Below, piece by piece: positions 1 through 5,093 of a stretch of DNA of 6,924 nucleotides. Both the position numbers and the translations under genes were made by a program. The notes under the pieces are model-generated. The model was not told the origin of the DNA. It saw only the letters and a list, made by a program, of their open reading frames with translations, and did no database searches. Source of the DNA: Parcubacteria group bacterium Athens0714_26 (GTDB lineage: Bacteria > Patescibacteriota > Minisyncoccia > UBA6257 > 02-FULL-45-10c). The number at the start of each line of letters is the position of its first letter. Position 1 is the stretch's first letter. Location of the stretch: positions 1 to 6,924 of the forward strand of contig VMGU01000040.1 of the NCBI GenBank assembly GCA_007376745.1. The letters run 5' to 3'.

Positions 1-5
1 AAATT

Positions 6-485
6 ATGAAATTTTTAAAAAATAAAAAATTAAAAAAAGAAAAAAATATTGATTTATACGATAAGTATAAACAAGATGATTGGCTTTATAGCAATATCGT
101 TAAAGATCATTTTTTCCACCCGCGAAATTTTATAATGAGTGGAAGCGGTTATGAGGCGGATGGCTACGGGATTAGCGGAAGTCCGATTTGCGGCGATATG
201 CTTAAGGTGTGGATTAAGGTTGATGGAAATACCCGAAAAATAAAAGAGTGTAGGTGGCAGACTTTTGGGTGCGCTTCAGCTATCGCTTCTACGTCAATGA
301 TGTCGGTGATGGTTACGGAAAATGGCGGCATGGATTTAAAAGAAGCTAATGATTTAAAACCACAGCAGATTTTAGAGCGGCTCGGCGGGTTGCCTGATAG
401 GAAATTCCATTGTTCTGTTTTGGGCCATTTGGCGCTGGCGGAGGCGGTTAGCGATTATTTTAAAAATCATGGAGTTGCCCAATAA
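6..485 (+). CDS. IscU/NifU N-terminal-type Fe-S cluster assembly scaffold
   Basis: Cytosolic scaffold on which Fe-S clusters are built before transfer to apoproteins. All three cluster-ligand cysteines of the family are visible: C62 in the PICGD motif with D64 (equivalent to E. coli IscU C37/D39), C89 in TFGCASAIAS (C63), and C136 in FHCS, preceded by H135 (H105/C106). Spacings of 27 and 47 residues match IscU/NifU-N and not SufU, which has a longer stretch between its second and third cysteines. The site of the HscA-binding LPPVK motif reads LPDRK (129-133), so the usual chaperone contact may be absent. The family core begins near residue 28 (YSNIVKDHFFHPRNF), leaving a lysine-rich N-terminal extension of about 27 residues. 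Only 5 bases precede the ATG, so the start is unverified and the gene could begin further upstream. A cysteine desulfurase may lie just outside the window. The 3' end overlaps the reductase gene, implying co-translation. Confidence 0.9.
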   Translation: MKFLKNKKLKKEKNIDLYDKYKQDDWLYSNIVKDHFFHPRNFIMSGSGYEADGYGISGSPICGDMLKVWIKVDGNTRKIKECRWQTFGCASAIASTSMMSVMVTENGGMDLKEANDLKPQQILERLGGLPDRKFHCSVLGHLALAEAVSDYFKNHGVAQ

Positions 486-1185
486 AGAAAATAATATTTT
501 TAAGCTTAAAAATAAAATTAAAGAGGCGGCTGATGTTGTCACTTTAAAATTTTACCCGTTAAGCGGTAAATCTTTAATTTTTAAACCCGGCCAATTCGTG
601 ATTATTTATCTTTTAGGTAGAGACGCCAGCGCGCAGGGCAAGGCTTATACTATTACAAGTCTTCTGGAAGAAGAATTTTTATCAATTTCGGTTAAAAGGC
701 TCGGCGATTTTTCAAGTGCTTTGTGTAGTCTCAAGACAGGCGAAAGCGTTAAAATTACGGGTCCTTTCGGCAATTTTTATCCGGCAGATACAATGAATGA
801 TATTGTGTTTTTAGCCGGCGGCATAGGAATCACTCCGTTTTACGACGTCATAAAAAGTTTTACCGGTAAAGATGCCGCCAATAAAAAAATTACTCTTTTT
901 TACAGCAATAGAACAAAGGCGGACATTGTTTTTTTGAAAGAATTAATTAATTTAGATAAAAAATTACCCCGGTTAAAAATAATTTTTATTTTAACCCGCG
1001 ATAAAAATAATTTCGCCGATGAATTTGAACGGGTGAACGTAAAAATGATTAAAAAATACCTGAAAAATTTAAACAGCAAGCATTATTTTATATGCGGCCC
1101 CATTCAATTTGTGAATGATTTGTGGCAAAGTCTTAAAAAAGCCGGCGTGGAGGAAAGCCGTATTAAAACCGAAGCATTTTATTAA
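469..1185 (+). CDS. FNR-family flavin-dependent oxidoreductase (FAD/NAD(P)-binding)
   Basis: Soluble two-domain reductase moving electrons between NAD(P)H and a protein partner, probably a ferredoxin. The N-terminal flavin barrel (about 8-105) carries KPGQFV (39-44), the flavin motif KAYTITS (58-64) and GPFGNF (98-103). Lys58 stands where the family's RxYS/T motif normally has Arg. The C-terminal nucleotide-binding domain (about 110-238) has AGGIGITP (116-123), YSNRTKADIVF (145-155) and FICGP (207-211), and ends in TEAFY, like the E-x-F/aromatic tail of the family. At 238 residues there is no room for a fused 2Fe-2S domain. ATG 469 is the only sensible start: the next Met is at residue 109. 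It overlaps the upstream scaffold gene by 17 bp with no Shine-Dalgarno, so translation is probably coupled. The convergent ferredoxin just downstream is an obvious candidate partner (inference). NADH versus NADPH preference cannot be read here. Confidence 0.88.
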   Translation: MELPNKENNIFKLKNKIKEAADVVTLKFYPLSGKSLIFKPGQFVIIYLLGRDASAQGKAYTITSLLEEEFLSISVKRLGDFSSALCSLKTGESVKITGPFGNFYPADTMNDIVFLAGGIGITPFYDVIKSFTGKDAANKKITLFYSNRTKADIVFLKELINLDKKLPRLKIIFILTRDKNNFADEFERVNVKMIKKYLKNLNSKHYFICGPIQFVNDLWQSLKKAGVEESRIKTEAFY

Positions 1186-1214
1186 TTCGGTGTAAGCGCA
1201 ACTATTTGAAATAT

Positions 1215-1430
1215 CTATTTTTCTATTCTAATGATTTTAACAGGACAAACATCGGCGGCATTTTTAAGGCAATCGGTTTCTTTGGTTTTTAATTCAAAAA
1301 CCTCACCGTTTTTTTTGGAATTTTTAAGTGTGGCCTTACCGTCTTCTGTCATTTCAAACATTTCCGGGCAGACTGACTCGCAGGCGCCGCATCCAACGCA
1401 TTTAGACCGTTCGTGTATGATTTTTACCAT
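1215..1430 (-). CDS. Single-cluster 4Fe-4S ferredoxin
   Basis: Small (71 aa) acidic cytosolic electron carrier. The N-terminal half holds CVGCGACESVCP: C11, C14 and C17 are cluster ligands, and the fourth is C62 in the C-terminal VCPVKII motif. The second cluster of bacterial 2[4Fe-4S] ferredoxins is missing. C21 and C54 remain; in monocluster ferredoxins such as those of Thermotoga maritima and Desulfovibrio gigas, cysteines at these places form a disulfide, so the same is likely here. The gene runs toward the FNR-type reductase gene, with 29 bp between their stop codons, and is transcribed divergently from the GT39 gene. It is a plausible electron partner of the reductase. A candidate -10 lies 8 nt before the start codon, leaving almost no leader and no Shine-Dalgarno. 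The 72-codon reading frame on the opposite strand has no recognisable motif and is a shadow of this gene. Confidence 0.93.
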   Translation of the reverse strand: MVKIIHERSKCVGCGACESVCPEMFEMTEDGKATLKNSKKNGEVFELKTKETDCLKNAADVCPVKIIRIEK

Positions 1431-1471
1431 AGAGTTAGAGTATAATTAATTAACGAGTTTATATTATCATT
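1431..1471. promoter_or_regulatory. Divergent promoter region between ferredoxin and GT39 genes
   Basis: These 41 bp must hold the 5' signals of two divergent genes. On the plus strand, TATATT at 1460-1465 sits 6 nt before the GT39 ATG, and a perfect TATAAT lies at 1441-1446. On the minus strand, TATACT (1444 down to 1439) sits 8 nt before the ferredoxin ATG and overlaps the plus-strand TATAAT. No convincing -35 box is seen for any of them. If the start-proximal -10 boxes are the used ones, both mRNAs are leaderless or nearly so. AT-richness makes chance -10 matches common. Confidence 0.4.
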
Positions 1472-3184
1472 ATGAGTTTGTTCAAACAAGTTTTAGCGTT
1501 AATATTGCGCCATAAGATTTTAGCATCATTGCTTCTAATTTTGGTGGCGGCTTTTTTTATCAGATTTATCGGCATCAGTTATGGTTTACCGCAGGAATTT
1601 ATAGGCGACGAGTATTTGCAGGTGGCGGTATCGTTAAAGATGCTGGATACCAAATCTTTTATTCCTAATTTTCCGGATATTTTTTATCATCAGCCGCTAA
1701 GCGCTTATATTTCAACTTTTGGCATAGGCGTTTTTTTGCTTTGGCAGCTGATTACCGGACGGTTTAGCGGTATTGTCGCTATGAGGGATTTCTATATAAT
1801 TCACTCAACTGATTTACTTGTGGTCGTGCGTTTTCTTTCGGTAATAAGCGGCGTTTTGACCGTATGGCTGCTTTATTTTATTGGTCGAGATTTATTTAAT
1901 AAGCGAGTCGGTCTTATCGCCGCTTTTTTTGGCGCTTTTGATTTTCTGCTTGTTTTTACCCAGCATACGGGCAGGGTTTGGGGCTATATGCCGTTTTTTA
2001 TCGCATTGGCTTTGTGGGCAAGCGTTAAATTATTCAAGCAAGACAGATTTAAAAATTATCTTTTATCCGCAGGCGCTTCTTTATTAGCCATTGCCAATTT
2101 ATTGCCCGGTATCATTACTTTTGTGCCGTCTTTTGTCGCCAGATTTTTCTGGAAAAATAAAAAATTATGGACTTCTATAGTTTTAATAGCGTTAGGCACG
2201 GTAATAATTTTATTGATGAGTCCAAGAGGACTAGGGGCATTATTTTACCGATTTAAAATTTTAAGCGATAGCGGGTTGGCGCAAAAAATTATCGGTAAAT
2301 CAATAGAGGCTGAAGGGGGGCCAATTTCTTTTGTTCATAGATTTTTTGATACCTTTATAACCTTGTTTAATTACGCGCCGGTTTATTTTTTGCTATTTTT
2401 AGTCGGAGTTTTTCTTTTGTGGCGAGCGGATCGCAAGAAATGTTTATTTTTAGTGTCATTTCCCGTTATTTATTATTTGTTTATCGGTCCGTTTTTTGGT
2501 TTTGGGTGGGTGGCGCGCACGCTTGTCCCATTTTCAATTTATTTTACGGTAATTTCGGCTTACGCGGTAAACAGATTTAATGAAGCATTTTTTAAAAATT
2601 CCAGAGAATTTTTGATGTTGTTCGTTGTGATCGCGGCCGCGCCATCAATTTTGTTTTCTGTTATTTTTGACGCAAAAATAACCCGACTGGATACCAGGAC
2701 GCAAGCCATAAGTTGGATTTATAATAATTTACCGGAGAATTCTAAAATTTTAGAATTTTCTCAAACCAACGAAGTTATAAATCAAAATCGGGAAGTTTTG
2801 GAATTAATTCAAAAAACAGTTCCTGATAAATTAAATACTCGGCAAAAATTTTTATTAGCATCGGATGATGCTGTTTATCCGCGTCCGAAATATTTCGCCT
2901 GGGATATGCGGAGTGTTGACCCAAGAGCGGCGTATCCAGATTTATTCAAGGACAATAAATTTGAATATTTTATAAAGACAAGTTGGGGGACGAATTCAGG
3001 TGACTTGATTGAAAATACATTCGCGGATAAGCTGTTAATTGTTAGATTTAGTCCTTTTGACGATGAGTATTATGATAAGGGTGATTTCGGTAATGTTCAT
3101 AATATGACTTATCCGCTTCAGGCATTGTTTAAATCAAAGAGGTTTGGTCCGATTGTGGAAATATATAAAATCAAGTTTAGATAA
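1472..3184 (+). CDS. GT39/PMT_2-like integral-membrane glycosyltransferase (GT-C fold)
   Basis: Polytopic membrane enzyme expected to transfer a sugar from a polyprenyl-phosphate donor to a glycan, lipid or protein on the outer face of the membrane. The first helix (about 14-34) is followed by the first extracytoplasmic loop with IGDEYLQVA (44-52). Asp46/Glu47 are in the position of the catalytic acidic residue of PMT/ArnT-type enzymes, and FYHQPLSAYIS (71-81) is also typical of this loop. About 10-11 hydrophobic segments follow, up to residue 398, including the basic motif TQHTGRVWG (163-171). Residues about 400-570 form a soluble C-terminal domain of unknown role, ending in the PIVEIYKIK strand often seen in such proteins. 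Acceptor and sugar cannot be deduced. ATG 1472 immediately precedes the first membrane segment and has no Shine-Dalgarno. wecB follows 7 bp after the stop, so the two are likely co-transcribed. A 68-codon frame inside it (1881-2087) is a shadow. Confidence 0.85.
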   Translation: MSLFKQVLALILRHKILASLLLILVAAFFIRFIGISYGLPQEFIGDEYLQVAVSLKMLDTKSFIPNFPDIFYHQPLSAYISTFGIGVFLLWQLITGRFSGIVAMRDFYIIHSTDLLVVVRFLSVISGVLTVWLLYFIGRDLFNKRVGLIAAFFGAFDFLLVFTQHTGRVWGYMPFFIALALWASVKLFKQDRFKNYLLSAGASLLAIANLLPGIITFVPSFVARFFWKNKKLWTSIVLIALGTVIILLMSPRGLGALFYRFKILSDSGLAQKIIGKSIEAEGGPISFVHRFFDTFITLFNYAPVYFLLFLVGVFLLWRADRKKCLFLVSFPVIYYLFIGPFFGFGWVARTLVPFSIYFTVISAYAVNRFNEAFFKNSREFLMLFVVIAAAPSILFSVIFDAKITRLDTRTQAISWIYNNLPENSKILEFSQTNEVINQNREVLELIQKTVPDKLNTRQKFLLASDDAVYPRPKYFAWDMRSVDPRAAYPDLFKDNKFEYFIKTSWGTNSGDLIENTFADKLLIVRFSPFDDEYYDKGDFGNVHNMTYPLQALFKSKRFGPIVEIYKIKFR

Positions 3185-3191
3185 ATTTATT

Positions 3192-4319
3192 ATGGCAATA
3201 AAGAAAAAATCAAAGAAAAAATTTAAAGCCGTGATTATTGTGGGCGCGCGACCTAATTTTATGAAAGCAAGCCCGCTTATACGGGCGATGAATTCTGACG
3301 GTGGTATTTTCGAGTCGATTCTTCTTCATACGGGCCAGCATTATGACAGTTTGATGAACGATGTTTTTTTTAAGGATTTGGATTTGCCAAAGCCGCTTTT
3401 TTTCTTAGGGGTCGGTTCGGGTACGCATATCCAGCAAATTGCTAAATCTATGTTGGCGCTTGAAGAAACTTTAGTAAAAATCAAGGCGGATTTGGTCATT
3501 GTGGTGGGTGATGTTAACTCAACTTTGGCCGGGGCTTTGGCTGCTAAAAAATTATCAATACCGTTAGTCCATGTTGAAGCCGGCCTGCGCAGTTTTGACG
3601 AGGCAATGCCGGAAGAAATAAATAGGACTTTAACCGATAGAATGGCTAATTTTTTATTTACTACCGAAGAATCCGCCAACAGAAATTTGGTTAAGGAGGG
3701 AGTTAACCCCCAAAAAATTCATTTTGTGGGCAACACAATGATAGACAGTTTGCATTATCATATGCCGCAGATTTCCAAATCTTTTATTTTAAATAAGCTA
3801 TCGCTGGATAAAAATAATTACGCGGTTCTTACGATGCACAGGCCTTCCAATGTTGATAATAAAAATCATTTTTTAAATATTTTTGAAGCTTTATATTCTA
3901 TCCAGAAAAAAATAACAATTGTTTTTCCTGTTCACCCCCGGACTAGAAAACAAATGGAAGAATTGGGGTTTGAAAAAAAATTTAAAAATTTAAAAAATCT
4001 TGTTTTGATCGAACCTTTGGGGTATATAGATTTTATGAAGCTGGTAAGCGATTCGCGGCTGGTATTTACCGATTCAGGAGGTCTTCAGGAAGAAACCACC
4101 ACTTTGGGTATTCCTTGTATAACACTGCGAGAAAATACTGAAAGACCGGTAACCGTGGAAGTCGGGACAAACGTTATTGTCGGCACCGATGCGCAAAAAA
4201 TTATTCAAGAAGCGCAAAGTGTATTTGACGGAAAGTTTAAGAAAGGCAGAATTCCTCAACATTGGGATGGTAAAACCGCGTTGAGAATTATTGGTATTCT
4301 TTCTGAAAAAATGATATAA
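3192..4319 (+). CDS. wecB: UDP-N-acetylglucosamine 2-epimerase (non-hydrolysing)
   Basis: Cytosolic enzyme interconverting UDP-GlcNAc and UDP-ManNAc, the entry to ManNAc-containing surface polysaccharides. The 375 residues match the family length. Family blocks are present in order: GARPNFMK (18-25), TGQHYDSLM (47-55), GDVNST (106-111), HVEAGLRSFD (127-136), MPEEINR (139-145), TMHRPSNVD (214-222), HPRTRK (248-253), TDSGGLQEE (293-301) and RENTERPVTVEVGTN (313-327). Residues corresponding to catalytic groups of E. coli WecB are visible: D107, E129, E141 or E142, and H216. I chose ATG 3192, 7 bp after the GT39 stop. The in-frame ATG at 3144 would overlap GT39 by 41 bp and add 16 residues that look like GT39 sequence read in another frame. 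The Lys-rich start (KKKSKKKFK) precedes the first beta strand. No dehydrogenase (WecC) is seen nearby, so the fate of UDP-ManNAc is open. The unit ends at the terminator at 4336. Confidence 0.93.
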   Translation: MAIKKKSKKKFKAVIIVGARPNFMKASPLIRAMNSDGGIFESILLHTGQHYDSLMNDVFFKDLDLPKPLFFLGVGSGTHIQQIAKSMLALEETLVKIKADLVIVVGDVNSTLAGALAAKKLSIPLVHVEAGLRSFDEAMPEEINRTLTDRMANFLFTTEESANRNLVKEGVNPQKIHFVGNTMIDSLHYHMPQISKSFILNKLSLDKNNYAVLTMHRPSNVDNKNHFLNIFEALYSIQKKITIVFPVHPRTRKQMEELGFEKKFKNLKNLVLIEPLGYIDFMKLVSDSRLVFTDSGGLQEETTTLGIPCITLRENTERPVTVEVGTNVIVGTDAQKIIQEAQSVFDGKFKKGRIPQHWDGKTALRIIGILSEKMI

Positions 4320-4324
4320 AATTT

Positions 4325-4353
4325 TTGACAAATTTAAAACTGCGTGTTAATAT
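4325..4353 (+). promoter_or_regulatory. Candidate promoter of the orphan gene, embedded in the terminator
   Basis: A perfect -35 box TTGACA (4325-4330) is followed, after 17 bp, by TAATAT (4348-4353), a 4 of 6 match to TATAAT. TATAAC at 4351-4356 is a better -10 by sequence but has a 20-bp spacer. Both -10 candidates lie in the loop of the wecB terminator hairpin. Initiation would fall near 4360, inside the descending arm, so the new transcript would lack the left arm and could not refold the terminator. This gives a leader of about 44 nt before the ATG at 4404. Confidence 0.55.
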
Positions 4354-4369
4354 AACCACGCAGTTTTTT
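4336..4369 (+). terminator. Intrinsic terminator after wecB
   Basis: A perfect 11-bp stem pairs 4336-4346 (AAAACTGCGTG) with 4357-4367, around a 10-nt AT-rich loop, and six T run from 4364 to 4369. It starts 17 nt after the wecB stop and closes the GT39-wecB unit. The symmetric A/T edges could let it act in both directions. Its loop contains the -10 of the next gene's candidate promoter. Confidence 0.9.
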
Positions 4370-4385
4370 GATAAAAAATATACCG

Positions 4386-4393
4386 AAAGGAGG
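4386..4393 (+). promoter_or_regulatory. Strong Shine-Dalgarno AAAGGAGG
   Basis: AAAGGAGG ends 10 nt before the ATG at 4404 and decides that start. A second ATG at 4396 is only 2 nt away, too close for a ribosome positioned on this site, and opens just a 20-codon frame. It is the only strong Shine-Dalgarno in the window; the other genes begin without one. Confidence 0.8.
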
Positions 4394-4403
4394 AAATGAT
4401 TAG

Positions 4404-4613
4404 ATGCCTAAAAGATGGATTATTGAAAAGTGGTATAGGGATTACGCGCCGGGGCTGAAACCTCAAGCTATCCCACCGGAAGCAGTAGTAGACTTTGTAT
4501 TGGAGCCATTTATTCCTTATGGTATCCAGTATAGAATGCGTTTAGAGCATAATATATTTCTTAGATGTGGCAAAAAGAGAGTCTCGACTGGTATCTGGCG
4601 CGGCAATTATTAA
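4404..4613 (+). CDS. Unrecognised protein, 5' part of a probably frame-split gene
   Basis: I do not recognise this 69-codon product. It is soluble, with no signal peptide or membrane helix. It begins MPKRWIIEKWYRDYAPG, is rich in aromatic and basic residues, and has a Pro-rich stretch (KPQAIPPEAVV, 19-29, then LEPFIPYG, 33-40). A strong promoter and Shine-Dalgarno serve it, so it is very likely expressed. Its last part (about 46-69) overlaps a longer frame in +1 that lacks its own ribosome site. I infer that the natural product is a 199-residue protein joined across the overlap (4546-4613), with the last residues of this frame (KRVSTGIWRGNY) being out-of-frame read-through. Base composition differs locally: 31 of 60 bases at 4441-4500 are G or C, against a clearly AT-rich neighbourhood. 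Alternatively it is a genuine small protein with an overlapping second gene. Confidence 0.55.
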   Translation: MPKRWIIEKWYRDYAPGLKPQAIPPEAVVDFVLEPFIPYGIQYRMRLEHNIFLRCGKKRVSTGIWRGNY

Positions 4614-5004
4614 ATGCGCTAGCGGTTTAGCCGGTTACGAAAAAGATGTTGCTGCTGATATTGTAAAATTATTTAATGATATTGATAGTGAAGATGCCGT
4701 GGAGGTTAGCAGGTTTAGACTCTCGGTTCTCCATAATTTTATTAAGAGTGTTTTAAAGCGTGAGTATGGCTGGGAATTGGGGGAGCGAAAGATTGTTTTT
4801 TTAGATAAGCCGGTTGGAAGCTCTAACATCAAGATTTGTTCTGTGATGGGTGCGGTAAAAATAACCAAGGAAGAAATGGATGCTAATTCTCAATGGCCAT
4901 TGCTACTAAAAAAACAAGAAGCGCTTGATTATCTTAGAAAGAGACAGTTTAGCGATGATGGCAGCTATCGCATAGTACAAAGATTATTTACTTACTATTT
5001 TTAG
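4567..5004 (+). CDS. Unrecognised protein, 3' part of a probably frame-split gene
   Basis: The frame opens after a TAG at 4543-4545, and its only early start candidate is GTG 4567 (145 codons). That start overlaps the preceding frame by 47 nt and has no Shine-Dalgarno before it (AT-rich sequence ending in TTAGAT). Translation from it alone is therefore doubtful, and continuation from the upstream frame by a +1 shift or a corrected base is more likely. The product is soluble and mixed alpha/beta in appearance. It has an acidic segment (FNDIDSEDAVEV, 36-47), a likely helix with LHNFIKSVLKREYGW (55-69), a strand-like stretch (NIKICSVMGAVKIT, 87-100), a charged helix (LLLKKQEALDYLRKRQF, 112-128) and an aromatic C-terminus (LFTYYF). 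Two cysteines, C17 and C91, form no metal motif. I cannot assign a family. The gene stands alone, closed by its own terminator. The opposite-strand frame at 4635-4868 is a shadow. Confidence 0.6.
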   Translation: MAKRESRLVSGAAIIKCASGLAGYEKDVAADIVKLFNDIDSEDAVEVSRFRLSVLHNFIKSVLKREYGWELGERKIVFLDKPVGSSNIKICSVMGAVKITKEEMDANSQWPLLLKKQEALDYLRKRQFSDDGSYRIVQRLFTYYF

Positions 5005-5026
5005 TTTTTTGAGTTCTTTGGATTTT

Positions 5027-5064
5027 AAAAAACGCCTTCCATGGGTTCTATGGGGCGTTTTTTT
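5027..5064 (+). terminator. Intrinsic terminator after the orphan gene
   Basis: Ten base pairs, AAAAAACGCC (5027-5036) with 5054-5063, continue across a TT bulge into CCAT (5039-5042) with ATGG (5050-5053), around a 7-nt loop. Seven T end the right arm (5058-5064). It starts 22 nt after the stop at 5004. It isolates the orphan unit from the GT2 operon, whose candidate promoter lies just beyond. Confidence 0.9.
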
Positions 5065-5078
5065 ATTTAAATTTTTTG

Positions 5079-5087
5079 TGCTATATT
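5079..5087 (+). promoter_or_regulatory. Extended -10 promoter of the GT2 operon
   Basis: TGCTATATT fits an extended -10 element (TGn followed by TATATT at 5082-5087), which can work without a good -35; only a T run lies at the -35 distance. The box ends 6 nt before the ATG at 5094, so initiation at the usual distance would fall on the start codon itself and give a leaderless mRNA. It directly follows a terminator, so a promoter is needed here. Confidence 0.6.
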
Positions 5088-5093
5088 CAATTT

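Noticed and set aside
1231..1449. 72-codon plus-strand frame opposite the ferredoxin
   Set aside because: The minus-strand frame has a complete ferredoxin cysteine pattern; the plus-strand product has no recognisable motif.
2738..2757. Perfect 20-bp palindrome (AATTCTAAAA plus its reverse complement) inside the GT39 gene
   Set aside because: It encodes ordinary residues (N-S-K-I-L-E) in the expected frame, is purely AT-rich and has no loop or partner copy; chance in AT-rich coding DNA is the simplest explanation.
3144..3191. Upstream in-frame ATG extending wecB by 16 codons
   Set aside because: It overlaps GT39 by 41 bp, and the added residues are GT39 codons read in another frame; ATG 3192 sits 7 bp after the GT39 stop and fits the family's N-terminus.
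3341..3679. 112-codon minus-strand frame inside wecB (also 4074-4331 on the same strand)
   Set aside because: Both are shadows of the conserved wecB coding sequence and have no family motif or upstream signals.
4396..4458. 20-codon frame from ATG 4396 as a leader peptide
   Set aside because: The start is only 2 nt from the Shine-Dalgarno and the peptide shows no attenuation features; ATG 4404 has workable spacing.
5076..5093. TTG start adding six residues to the GT2 protein
   Set aside because: It coincides with the extended -10 element, and ATG 5094 directly precedes the conserved first beta strand.
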